From Symbiodinium natans (Eukaryota > Sar > Dinophyceae > Suessiales > Symbiodiniaceae): a stretch of 64,000 nt of DNA. A model generated the notes under the pieces. The model did no database searches and had not been told where the DNA came from. It saw only the letters and a program-made list of their open reading frames with translations. This document shows positions 16,501 through 24,228 of this stretch, one piece after another. The DNA lies in NCBI GenBank assembly GCA_905221605.1, contig CAJNDS010000868.1:609607-673606 (forward strand). The letters are read 5' to 3'. Position numbers and translations under genes: made by a program. The number at the start of each line of letters is the position of its first letter. The stretch's first letter is position 1.

Positions 16501-19500
16501 GCAAAAGTGAGACTGCTGAGGATGGAACACAGTTGGAAAAAGCAGAGCAAAAAGCCAAGTCAATGTATGAAAGGTCTATGTATGATTACGTGGACTGTGA
16601 GGAGCTTTTGGAAGGGATTGTATACCCAAAGAGGGTGAATCGAAGAGGTGGTATCAACAATTGGTGTACAAGTACGCGAGCTCTGGTGTTGGGCCACTAT
16701 ACTCATGGCGGAGTGTGTGGTATTACAAAAGAGACTCATCGAAGACCATGGCTATGTCGTTATTTGGCATCATTCGTGAGGCACCACAATCCTGAAGCCA
16801 AATTTTCTGCTCTTCAGATCTCGTGCAATGCTCCGGTGTCATTGCATAGGGATAGTCACAATGAAAAGCATTGCTGCAATTATGTGTGTGGCTTTGGTGA
16901 CTATAAAGATGGTCAGCTGTGGGTTGAGGATGAAAAGGTTTTAGAGGAAGGAGCTGAAGTGGTGGAGCAATCCTATGGGAAGAAAGTCTTACCTGGAAAA
17001 TTGGTCGATATCCACTGGAACTTCATGTCGTTCTTTCCGAGAAAACTGCATGGTCCTATGCCTTGGAAAGGGAACAGGGTATCCTTGACAGGGTACACAC
17101 CTGTTTTTATGGAGCGTTTGAGCTACAAGGATAGGTGCTATCTTCTCCAATGCAAGTTTCCTCTTCCGGAACCACAAGCTGAAGAAGGTGAAAAAAGGAA
17201 GTGGTTAAAAATGACGTTGAAAGAGACCTCGCTGGACGACCTTGCAGAGGAAGTCGACTACGCTGTGTTCGAAGCGCATCAATGGGCTCTAGAGGAGCAT
17301 TTGAGTATTCGACGCCTAATTGCTGAACAGGAATGTTGCATTTTGGACGAGTTCCATGGATCGGCCAATGAGTCGAATGAAGAAAAAGGATCAGAGACTA
17401 GAGAATGGCTGGTTAAAGCAAAAAGGGCTGAGGAACAGCTCTCGAAGTTTTTGGTCAAAGCAGCTCAAGTTCAGCAAATGGTACAAGAAAATACCGCGCT
17501 TGAGGCAGCAGAGGAGGTTGAGTTCCTGCAAACAAAAACAATCCCTACACAAGAAGCCATGCAAGAGCTGGAAAAGTGGAGGGAATCATTGTCGGACGAG
17601 GTGACGTCTTTGGTGAAAGAGTTGGAGGTGGTGGAACCAACAACTCAAGAAAAGCTGGACAAATTGGCGGAAGAGCCTAATGCACCGGTGATTGAGTACG
17701 TTCCCAGTCTGGTGGTGTTTACCCGGAAGCAAGGGACAGGGAGGCGACGTGCCCGTATCTGTGCATGTGGAAACTTTATTTCGTCAACGGCAGCTACAGA
17801 ATATGAAGGGCCGAGGTCCCTCAGTCGTCACTCGCTGTACGCTCCAGGTTTAGATTCAACTACATTCAGGTGTCAAGTGAGGCACGCAGCATATATGGTG
17901 TGGATCATCGCTGGCTTAGACATTTCCAAAGCTTTTCTGACGGCGCCGATGAATAGGGCGCAAAGAGAAGGGCGTCTGGTGGTGGTGCAGCCCCCAAGGG
18001 CGGCGGTGAAATTGGGTCTTTGCACAAAGGAGGAGCGGTGGATTGTGAGAAAGGCCTTGTACGGTTTGGCCGAAAGTCCTGCAGCATGGGTGGAGTGGCG
18101 AGACCAACGTCTTCAAGGTATGTCTTGGGTGTCAAAGGATGGACAAGCAATGAGCTTTCAGAGGTCCAATGCAGACCCAAGTCTGTTCCTTATTATGGCG
18201 CAAGAGAAGCCGGAAGGTGCAAGCAAGTTGGTAGGGACAATGGGTCTTTACGTGGATGATTTTTTGATGGCTGGGACTATGACAGTGCTCCGGGAAGCCT
18301 TGGAACAGATCAGGAAGGAGTGGAAAACTTCTGAACCCGAGTTCTGTGGTCCAGGCTGTGGTGATGGATTCCTGAAGTTTTTGGGTGTCCAAATCTGGTA
18401 TCGAAGTGGCAGCTTCTTTCTCAACCAGGAGGACTTCGTGAGAGATTTGCTGAACCGAAGAGGGTATCAGATTGATGAAACTGGAAAAGGTAGTAACCTG
18501 CCAATGGTGAAAGAAACTCCAGGTGAAGAAGAGGAGGTGGATATTCCTTCCTTGCGAGCGGCTCAAGGTGCCGTAGGGGAGTTCCTCTGGGTGGCAATCA
18601 AAACTCGACCTGATTTGGCTTTCTGCACAAGCCAGTTGTCTTTGTGGACATCCCGAAGGCCGCGATTTGTGGTTAAAAAGGCTGAGGAGGTATTTCGATA
18701 CCTTGCTGCAACTCCAACGTTAGGCCTGACGTTTGGAGCAATCGCAACATGCGAAAAAGAAAGGAATGAGGTGTTGCGTTATGGGCGAGGCGTCAAGGTG
18801 GTGGAGTCCTACGCGGATGCTAGCTTTGCAGCAGGTGAAAACGAAAAGAGCCACTCAGGAGCGGTAGTGGTTTGGGGTGATTGTCCAGTGATGTGGGCAA
18901 CGCAGAGACAATCAACGGTGGCCTTAAGTACTGCTGAAGCTGAATTACATGCGTCCATAGAGGGAGCAACGATGATTCAGTCGTGCACCCCTATAATTGC
19001 CGCTTTGGTTGGAACAGGTGAAGAATCGCTGCAAAAAGTGCTGTATACAGACTCGGTTTCGACGTGCTCAATCATTCAATATCCTGCTGGAAGCTGGAGG
19101 ACAAGACACCTGAGAATTCGAGCAGCCGGTGTCAGGTCTCTGGTGGACCGTGGTTATATGGTGATAGCGCATCTTCGCGGTGAGTATATGATCGCTGACC
19201 TGTTGACCAAATTGATGAGTGGACAGGTGTATGCAAAGCAAAAGGCGCTTTGGGGTCTCCGACTGTTGGTACAAGGGACTGACTTGAAGAGGGCCTCGCT
19301 TGCAATGGCGGTCATGATGGTGGCTGCATCTCTGCAAGGGATGGCAACTGGTGGAGAAGAAGTGTCAACTGCTGGTTTCTTTTGCTCAGAAGAAGGGGTG
19401 TGCAAGGTCGCCAACACATCTACGGTTATGGTTCTGGCTCAAGGGATTGAAATGCTCGTCAACAATTCAGACCTTGATGCGTATTTGGTGGCAGCAATTA

Positions 19501-19751
19501 TACTCTGGGAGTTGGCATGGTGCCTCTTTCGGCAGCTGTATAAAAGGCTGTGGGTTAAGAAAGTGGTGGTTATTCCTGCGAGTGCCACTTTGTATACAAC
19601 AGTGGGTGGGAACTGTATGCACGCAAGCAGCGACTGTGATGTTCTGCGATATTCACAGCCCAGGGCTAAGACGCTTTGTAAGCATTGCCTCAAGGATGGC
19701 TGGGTGGTGAATGCCGAGTTCCTTGGTGAGGAACGGGCCGCTGGAACGTGA
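10530..19751 (+). CDS. Gag-Pol polyprotein of element 1
   Basis: 3,073 residues from the first ATG (10,530), with an open TTG-started extension of ten codons before it. Domains by residue: Gag-like helices about 430-690; a CCCH zinc finger plus CCHC knuckle (CFECGAVGHLQPQC) about 703-750; two protease-like motifs, DTAATH (about 860) and the canonical DSGASH (about 1,022); a C5-methyltransferase-like domain about 1,215-1,470 (HLFSG, GGPPCRT, MESP); integrase about 1,515-1,800 with HHCC finger and D..D..E (LDLAG, HSDRAGEF, RAEACV); a 2-oxoglutarate/Fe dioxygenase-like domain about 2,040-2,190 (HRD, later H and R); coiled coil about 2,260-2,400; RT with YVDD at about 2,574; RNase H about 2,760-2,890 (YADAS, AEAELH, YTDS). 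The C-terminal 180 residues include a hydrophobic segment (AYLVAAIILWELAWCLF) and a Cys/His-rich end. No internal stop or frameshift, so it may be recently active. Confidence 0.95.
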   Translation: MDMMRRRSEPGLSPTANEAEGNRGDGGEDRQQMVQALTDGREVAMIQPTPQVENEVVPVPAANPFWSERAQDEMRLRQSRPASLPASGGDRSGEGTRRPPSLQDLLGQEPAPVERPSSGLMGQMERGTIGGVQADEELIPDVGGEEQSEDMAVVKRALKELLVQTKELGNRLHRVEEKSYTSAASGSASRARSTGVVDANTAYPLGMTPEKQYLPGQVFYTDGMGGFWTVLPDGTWLPIEGYDLPRGCDLQSLPGSRKGDVQVEDEKEVPMMHIAEGKKPSRLPPLNYPTGGPASGGYASGPPGLTHVPITSVPSGVDGSAAPVGNQPGFVSARETATQENSAGSGGYTMVDDVPYRWKMVAGKLELEKVPLTAVTPGIGHGLPQGPGGRVSLPPGAVVPRGMPIIGDSSGTERPEALGKHVMSLPTLADYTPSNPTALGDCIAMIEPMLSSLTDTGRVWWQCVYSKAYQAYAKWLSVSPLERLGIKAELEGLKVVQTVHVLLEQRAVSLLLQAIPERLKTEIVSTRMLGSVMIFYKLLTVYQPGGANERSTMLNFLVQPSPATSISEAIKGVRQWAQWRSRLRELRAAEPDATLLIKGLDGLSSALLAKHPTVHFRVASFREKLGVDYSPTSETATKLAEMLQAEFELLLHSAGEQEVKQDSDAKKRARLNKAQKGTGDETEEGDKGKGKGKRYSGDGERPFCWIYGKTDAGCKFGSRCKFRHDKDSLERGRCFECGAVGHLQPQCPYKDGASSNVDSNPERSRSKGNSPKGGKGGKGAKWGNAKKAEVAEGGDETANAGLDKGSASPSSPSTANQVLVEALEVLKSMKLSSEQSASSGDPSVRMLCGSGLFQQEGRVALVDTAATHLARTLFPWECLPDTTVMVQSALGGVTMRITEKGTLIREDNGPLIIPLWLILEFGANLTVINGMCHVGAKSSLDQLLWFEHGCLVMDYKTAEKMVLHAERQRASWSHSQWRNGRADCGVGSSDATLLPKQGEGRGVCVLHVARVSDTNECSGMGMLDSGASHPLRSLRPGEQLPQQKVLVSLAVGSREMCITPGGTLVTPEMVDPLVPIGKASALVGLRVQWRGGKCTASHPVLGELRVRDLNGCPCLEKEVALQIIDEMDWCSPKQALKVARMVQGCPNTDNEVAVKTSLQSAARTASANEEEFVQACWRFLRWYYGDIPENMLMELLPRGDIAALPFNRHKRRRLARAKRVVVHLFSGKQKWHFPSRDVEVLELDLTKGGDLHNSSVWKYLLHLAAEGKVVAVVGGPPCRTVSRLRGEDGGPPVLRRRCGPERLGVKSLLWPHQELAQKDGVLLLKMLFLYDVAVHSRCGTTEVINGSSVFFGMESPGDPELIGKDFSQNGKAVLGAEDLVDGSQEGLSSPTFWSWPEVKSFCERYGMHAAHFDQAALGHALVKPTTFLVSDMELWESLEQVRVVVPWSATFASTLEERIGQSSIWARWAFGLVKRIRHRLAQWLHESDAEREAMVLKKEEREGTLRRLTAEERAFRDHCLRGHIPFRRDCQICVSAAGKERRHLRRKHGDAYTLSLDLAGPYKCSKDAHQQKPRHAVIGVYQFPMLDPNVGRPPEKEEDADEVEDQVADEGAGVGEWLGDAVANFEEEDSAPVEPAPVLEAEVLKIQASEKSWKELKDHLTQPVRMINFVMVEPIVDKQQTTVLSAVQRMMVRLQRHGYPVLRIHSDRAGEFVNARFRSFCETRLIYRTTGDPGVPQTNGRAEACVGLFKRGVRSLLKEARLGPAYWALAARHWSMLRWQKAERELGLNPKSLLPFGAQIQVKRRPWELLGPDGTKKGRQWVDRTQPALLLGPCDDLPGGYWVEAQGTAKDPDELVLFPCTTIFSNIKEPPELELEGVVEEQEPSPPEHRLKGKKPALRFADEEGPPLPPPRDPPVRHRLMEKSPASSLRGHVGSLRLLRKRGESPPLEIFEDDMQGLGELEENADVEDNVPGDEYWPTCCSPHENAYLVCKSETAEDGTQLEKAEQKAKSMYERSMYDYVDCEELLEGIVYPKRVNRRGGINNWCTSTRALVLGHYTHGGVCGITKETHRRPWLCRYLASFVRHHNPEAKFSALQISCNAPVSLHRDSHNEKHCCNYVCGFGDYKDGQLWVEDEKVLEEGAEVVEQSYGKKVLPGKLVDIHWNFMSFFPRKLHGPMPWKGNRVSLTGYTPVFMERLSYKDRCYLLQCKFPLPEPQAEEGEKRKWLKMTLKETSLDDLAEEVDYAVFEAHQWALEEHLSIRRLIAEQECCILDEFHGSANESNEEKGSETREWLVKAKRAEEQLSKFLVKAAQVQQMVQENTALEAAEEVEFLQTKTIPTQEAMQELEKWRESLSDEVTSLVKELEVVEPTTQEKLDKLAEEPNAPVIEYVPSLVVFTRKQGTGRRRARICACGNFISSTAATEYEGPRSLSRHSLYAPGLDSTTFRCQVRHAAYMVWIIAGLDISKAFLTAPMNRAQREGRLVVVQPPRAAVKLGLCTKEERWIVRKALYGLAESPAAWVEWRDQRLQGMSWVSKDGQAMSFQRSNADPSLFLIMAQEKPEGASKLVGTMGLYVDDFLMAGTMTVLREALEQIRKEWKTSEPEFCGPGCGDGFLKFLGVQIWYRSGSFFLNQEDFVRDLLNRRGYQIDETGKGSNLPMVKETPGEEEEVDIPSLRAAQGAVGEFLWVAIKTRPDLAFCTSQLSLWTSRRPRFVVKKAEEVFRYLAATPTLGLTFGAIATCEKERNEVLRYGRGVKVVESYADASFAAGENEKSHSGAVVVWGDCPVMWATQRQSTVALSTAEAELHASIEGATMIQSCTPIIAALVGTGEESLQKVLYTDSVSTCSIIQYPAGSWRTRHLRIRAAGVRSLVDRGYMVIAHLRGEYMIADLLTKLMSGQVYAKQKALWGLRLLVQGTDLKRASLAMAVMMVAASLQGMATGGEEVSTAGFFCSEEGVCKVANTSTVMVLAQGIEMLVNNSDLDAYLVAAIILWELAWCLFRQLYKRLWVKKVVVIPASATLYTTVGGNCMHASSDCDVLRYSQPRAKTLCKHCLKDGWVVNAEFLGEERAAGT

Positions 19752-19937
19752 ATTTTTCAAGTGCGAGGTGAAGATATCCTCAACGGTAAGGGATTCGGCC
19801 AATGAGCTGAAGGTTCGTCCTGGATGACGTAAAACCATAATGTGCATTTCAAGCAGCTGGCTGCTGCCTAAATGGCAGTTTTTTGGCTAAAGATCTGCAC
19901 CTCCAATGTGTCCTAGGAAATCCTAGGACAGGGGGAG
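19752..19937 (+). other. 3' untranslated region and polypurine tract of element 1
   Basis: 186 bases with no ORF, ending in AGGGGGAG immediately before the TG of the 3' LTR. This is the expected plus-strand primer. A sequence resembling the spliced-leader relic (TTTTTTGGCTAAAG) occurs near 19,879. Confidence 0.7.
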
Positions 19938-20148
19938 TGCGGAGCTGCAGCTGGTATTGTAGAAAGGAGTTAGTGTTGGGAGTTGAAAGGGTCAACGTAC
20001 CCGGAAATCTTTTTTGGCTCAAGAACTTGGGCAATGCGCCCTGAGGAAAAGTGTCTTTCTGGGTTTGGTGTTGGTCGGTCCAGGGGATCAAGGGCTTCTG
20101 TTGGGGTTGACTGTTTTGTTCCCTGTCCTCCTTCGGTTGCCCCCCGTA
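19938..20148 (+). repeat. 3' LTR of element 1
   Basis: 211 bases paired with 10,250-10,467. It ends CCCCCGTA and passes directly into CCCTAAA repeats. Carries the spliced-leader relic at 20,012-20,023. Confidence 0.95.
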
Positions 20149-20191
20149 CCCTAAACCCTAAACCCTAAACCCTAAACCCTAAAACCTAAAC

Positions 20192-20222
20192 TTGTGCCGC
20201 CAGAATGAAACCGACAGGTCAT
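20192..20222 (-). CDS. Possible upstream ABCA exon (DLSVSFW)
   Basis: 31 bases after a GTGCAG acceptor and before a GT donor that is itself the start of a TTTAGGG array. It reads DLSVSFWRH, similar to the strand before Walker A in ABCA domains (DLSLxxxxGxxxALLGHNGAGK). At least one tiny exon would still be missing before 10,116. If right, element 1 lies in an ABCA intron. Confidence 0.3.
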
Positions 20223-20537
20223 CTGCACGCCGTACGAGCTCTCCCGGGATCACCAGGAGCTGTGCTGGTATCCGCCCTAAACCCTAAACCCTAAACCCTA
20301 AACTTTAAACCCTAAACCCTAAATCCCCTAAACCCGAAACCCGAAACCCGAAACCCTAAACCCTAAACCCTACACCCTAAACCCTAAACCCTAAACCCTA
20401 AACCCTAAACCCTAAACCCCTACAGCAAACCCTAAACCCTAAACCCTAAACCCCTAAGCCCTAAATCCTAAACCCAAACCCTAAAACCCCCAAAGCTTCA
20501 CCCCTTCCCCCCACCTGAGCCGGAACCCTGAACGAAG

Positions 20538-20645
20538 GTCCCCGGATGATCCTGCTTTTTCTGATGATGGCTCCAGCATTGACAAGTTTCTCCGAAGGGG
20601 ACCGAATGTAGGACAACCCGCGCCAAGCCGTAAACGGCAAACCTC
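20538..20645 (+). CDS. Exon-like open stretch, unknown
   Basis: After a GAAG acceptor the plus strand reads SPDDPAFSDDGSSIDKFLRR and stays open to the next CCCTAAA array. The hydrophilic composition is like a disordered protein segment. No family is recognised, and a second frame is also partly open. Confidence 0.25.
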
Positions 20646-21004
20646 AAGCCCCAACCCTAAACCCTAAACCCTAAACCCTAAAGCCTTAACCCTAAACCCT
20701 AGCCCCCCGCAAAGCGGTCTCAAGGAGCTTGCCGACACTGCCCCCGCCTCAGGGGCACCTTTGAAAAGGGCAGTTCGCCGAAGTTGCCCCAAACCCAAAA
20801 TTTAAACCCGAAACCCCAAACCCTAAACCCTAAACCCCAAACCCTAAAATTTGCAAGCCCTAAACCCCAAACCCGAAACCCCAAACCCCAAGCCCTAAAC
20901 CCTAAACCCCAAACCCCAAATCCCAAATTCCAAACCCCAAACCCCAAACCCGAAACCCCAAACCCCTAAACCCTAAACCCTAAACCCTACATGATCCCCT
21001 TGAG

Positions 21005-21094
21005 CCCCGAGGCCGGCGCCGACTTCGCGGAGGCCCTGGCCCTGGGGGCCGCGAAGTACGGCTGGGCGCCGGCCCCCGGGCTGAACGGGCATCT
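21005..21094 (+). CDS. Exon-like open stretch, possibly of a DUF1350-type gene
   Basis: GC-rich, AG before and a strong GTAAAAG donor after. It reads PEAGADFAEALALGAAKYGW, a helix-like sequence. It stands between CCCTAAA on the left and TTTAGGG on the right and precedes the GHSLG exon at 22,162. A continuous phase to that exon was not found, so an intervening exon or another gene is possible. Confidence 0.35.
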
Positions 21095-21100
21095 GTAAAA

Positions 21101-21290
21101 GGGGTTTAGGGCTAGGGTTTAGGGCTAGGGTTTAAGGGTTAAGGGTTAAGGGTTAAGGGTTTAGGGTTTAGGGTTTAGGGTTTAGGGTTTAGGGCTAGGG
21201 TTTAGGGCTAGGGTTTTTAGGGCTTAGGGTTTAGGGCTAGGGTTTAGGGCTAGGGTTGAGGGTTTGGGTTTAGGGTTTGGGGTTTAGCGT
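21101..21290 (+). repeat. TTTAGGG array with TTTAGGGC variants
   Basis: Begins right after the donor of the exon candidate ending at 21,094. Contains TTAAGGG and GGGCTAGGG units. Confidence 0.85.
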
Positions 21291-21724
21291 AGTTAAGGTC
21301 CTAATTCAGGGTGGACACTTCTTGAAATTAAGGGGTCTTCGTCTTAAGCCTCAAATGCCCTTTGCATTTTAAACAGTGTCTTTCAGAGTTTTTGCCGGGG
21401 GTTTACATTATGAAGCCTAAGCCCAACTCCTAAACCTGTAACCCTTAAAACCCCAAATTCCCAACCCCAAACCCCAAACCCGGTTCTCCTAGAGTATGTC
21501 ATTTGTTTGCCGCATTCAGAAGTAGGGCAGCCTGATTCATCCGCTTTTCTTTTAAGCAAGGCACCCTAAAACCCTGCAGCCCTAAATTTAAGAGCCTCCG
21601 GCTCAAGCCGCCGACCCCGCTGGAGCATAGTTGAGAGGTCTAAACCCACTCGCATGGTTCGAAGATCATCCCAGCCTGCTCGGCAGAGTTCTGTGAAACG
21701 TTTTCAAGCCAAAAAGACAGCTGG

Positions 21725-22023
21725 GTGGGGGGGGGGGAGGGAGGTGGGGGGGGGGGGGGGGGTGGGGGGGTGGGGGTGGGGGGGGGGGGGGGGGTGGGGT
21801 GTTGGGGGGGGGGGGTGGTGGGGGGGGGGGTGGGGGGGGTGGGGGGCAGAAAAACGCTGATTTTGCTGAGGGCGCCCCTACCCCCCTGTGCTGAACCGCC
21901 TGTTTGCGCTGCGAAAAAATTGTGCACCGACCCCCCCCACCCCCCCCCCCACCCCCCCCCCCACCCCCCCCCCCCCCCGCCCACCCCCCCCCCACCCCCC
22001 CCCCCCCCCCAACCCCCCCCCCC
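21725..22023. repeat. G-tract/C-tract inverted repeat
   Basis: A G-only run broken by single T and A (21,725-21,846) faces a C-only run broken by single A (about 21,931-22,023) across an 85-base spacer. The two arms can pair as a long hairpin. The flanks 21,291-21,724 and 22,024-22,161 are unique or CCCTAAA-like with no gene recognised. Confidence 0.85.
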
Positions 22024-22161
22024 GCGCGTTTTGGGGGACTCCTCAAACCCATCCAACACGCCGCCAGGGTCGGCGGACCCCAAAACCCTAAAACCCTAAA
22101 CCCCCAACCCCAAACTAAACCCTAAACCCCTGAACCCCTCAACCCTGCCCCCAAAGCAAAG

Positions 22162-22228
22162 GATCGCATGCCCCGGCTGGCCATGGGCCACTCGCTTGGC
22201 GCCAAGCTCCAGGCCGGCGCGGGGCAGC
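22162..22228 (+). CDS. Exon of a DUF1350-like alpha/beta hydrolase (GHSLGAKLQ)
   Basis: After a CAAAG acceptor the sequence reads DRMPRLAMGHSLGAKLQ, with the nucleophile-elbow motif GHSLG and the KLQ that follows it in DUF1350-type proteins. The 3' end is either CAG before a GC donor at 22,213 or the GT donor at 22,229 that starts a TTTAGGG array. The family is known in plants and cyanobacteria; its enzyme activity is not settled. Confidence 0.45.
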
Positions 22229-22229
22229 G

Positions 22230-23422
22230 TTTAGGGTTTAGGGTTTAGGGTTTAGGGTTTAGGGTTTAGGGTTTAGGGTTTAGGGTTTAGGGTTATCTAC
22301 TTGTTGCTAAAGTAGGGATGATCATCATTCTCTGGATTTTCTCAAGTGGATGGAGCTTGTGATTGAGGTGCGGCTCAGGGATTGAGATGTGATTCTGGGT
22401 TTAAGGCTTTTTACGGTTTTGGGGTTTTGGGTCACGTAGGAGTGGTATAATATACATATATATAGATATCTTATACAGAGAACTGCATATCTTCTTTTGC
22501 AGTTCTACAGTGCAGTTTTTAGGTTTTGAGGCTTTGGAGGGTTTCGGGCTTGCAGGCTTGATCGGTTTGTTCTTGGCTCCAGGGTATGATGTTTAGGGCT
22601 GGGACGTTTGTGCTCTAGATCTTTATGGGCTTATAGGAGTTTGGGGTTGATAGTTCATCATGTTTTCCGATGCTATCCCTTTGACTACCCCAGCCCTAGA
22701 CCCTAAACCCTAAAGGCACAATTAGGGCTGGTCACATGAGTCTTGGGCTGTCGGAGTCAGAGGAGGGGTGCTTTCAGTTGCTGTCGGAGGGTTGTTGAGA
22801 GCTTTCAGGTCCCGAAAGGCCCTACCTAAGCTCTAGAATCAAAAGCTTCACTCTCCCAAAAGCCCTAAACTCAGCGCCAAGCCGCAAACCCCAAGCCCCA
22901 TAACCCGAACCCCAAACCCTAAACCCCAAAAGCCCCGAACCCGAGCTTCTCCAGAGAGCGCCAGGTCCTCCTTCGCTGCCAGGTAGGGGACCCAGGGGCA
23001 TGCAGGGAGCCCCTCATCAGCTCCAAGGTGTCTAAGCCCTAAGGCCCAAACCCTGAACCCTAAACCCTAAACCCTAAACCCGAAACCACCCCTAAAACCC
23101 TGAACCCGAAGCCCTGAGATCCTAAACCCTAAACCCTAAACCCTAAACCCTAAACCCTAAACCCTAAACCCTAAACCCTAAACCCTAAGCCCTAAACCCT
23201 AGATCCTAAACCCCCAAACTCCCCAAGAGGCTCCATAAGGGAACCTAAGCCAATAAAAAGGGAATACGGGCCTACTCTGGGCCTTCGTAGGGTTTTTTGC
23301 TTAGGGTTCAGGGTTGAGGGTTTAGGGTTTAGGGTTCAGGGTTTAGGGTTTAGGGTTCAGGTTCAGGGTCCAGGGTTCAGGTTTAGGGTTCAGGCTTCAG
23401 GGTTCAGGGTTCAGGGTTTTAA
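22230..23422. repeat. Mixed telomere-like arrays and unique islands
   Basis: TTTAGGG at 22,230-22,293; CCCTAAA at about 23,050-23,216; TTTAGGG/TTCAGGG at about 23,305-23,422. The unique segment 22,294-22,680 and the islands around 22,720-23,035 contain no recognised gene. The whole lies between the two DUF1350-like exons and is probably intron. Confidence 0.75.
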
Positions 23423-23516
23423 GGTTTAGATTTGTATGTTTTGGGGCAGCCTCTGACGCCGCCAGACAAACCCACATTCGATAATCAAAGCCCCATGCCC
23501 CAACGAAGCCCAAACA

Positions 23517-23645
23517 CCCCAAACCCTAAACCCCAATCCCTAAACCCTAAACTAACCCTAAACTAACCCTAAACTAACCCTAAACTAACCCTAAACCCTA
23601 AACCCTAGACCCTAGACCCTAAACCCTAAACCCTCAACCCTCAAA
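23517..23645 (-). repeat. CCCTAAA array with an 11-bp CTAACCCTAAA sub-array
   Basis: Four consecutive units of period 11 (AACTAACCCTA) sit inside an otherwise 7-base array. Confidence 0.85.
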
Positions 23646-23854
23646 CTTTAACTGTAGGCCCTGCAATAACTCCGCAACTCTGAGCCCCTGAACCCCTACC
23701 CTAAGGCTCCAAGCATACCAATAATACCTACATGGGGGGTCTAAAGTCTGTAGGTCATACCTACTTTGGTCTATTTTGCAGCCTTAGGGCTACACCCTGA
23801 CCCTAAACCCTAAACCCCACACCCCAAACCCTAAACAGTAAAACCGAAACCGAG

Positions 23855-23920
23855 GAGCGCGCCCAGCCTGTTGCGGGCGTGGCCCTGCTGGCCTTCAACA
23901 ACTTTGGCGTTGAAGACCAG
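23855..23920 (+). CDS. Exon of a DUF1350-like hydrolase (ALLAFNNFG)
   Basis: 22 codons after an AG acceptor, reading GVALLAFNNFGVED and ending CAG before a GC donor. If not spliced it meets TGA at 23,927. DUF1350-type proteins carry a strand ending (I/L)(S/A)FNN shortly after the GHSxG helix, which fits the exon at 22,162. Strand, order and family agree; the exact junction does not resolve. Confidence 0.45.
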
Positions 23921-23939
23921 GCCACCTGAGCGTTTTTAG

Positions 23940-24196
23940 AGTTTCAGGGTTCAGTTTAGGGTTTAGAGTTTAGAGTTTCGGGTTTAGGGTTTAGAGTTCA
24001 GGGTTCAGGGTTTAGGGTTCAGGGTACAGGGTTCAGTGTTCAGGGTTTAGGCTCTTAAGGGTTCAGGGTTGGGATGTGCTCCTCCTTTTACGCTAGTACT
24101 AGGGAAAAACATCCCAAGCTCAGGGTCTAGGGTCTAGCCACTACATGTGCCTGCCTTGAGGGTACCTCTTCATTTTTTGGACTTTGACATTTTCAT

Positions 24197-24228
<32 letters not shown>

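Larger units (their letters stand above)
10250..20148 (+). mobile_element. Ty1/copia-order LTR retrotransposon (element 1)
   Basis: A complete element of about 9.9 kb: 5' LTR, half-tRNA primer site, one ORF with Gag-PR-methyltransferase-like-IN-dioxygenase-like-RT-RH, a purine tract (AGGGGGAG, 19,930-19,937) and a 3' LTR. PR-IN-RT-RH is the copia order. The ORF is intact while the two LTRs differ by at least 15 changes by eye. The element lies in telomere-like repeats and, if the exon at 20,192 is real, in an intron of the ABCA gene on the other strand. Confidence 0.95.
20149..20990 (-). repeat. CCCTAAA arrays with unique islands
   Basis: Arrays at about 20,149-20,190, 20,276-20,480, 20,655-20,700 and 20,810-20,990 carry CCCCAAA and CCCGAAA variants. 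All are in C-strand orientation, the reverse of the array left of element 1. Islands between them include the two exon candidates listed next. Confidence 0.9.

Noticed and set aside
21640-22099. Several frames rich in Gly or Pro
   Set aside because: They are direct translations of the G and C runs and have no other content.
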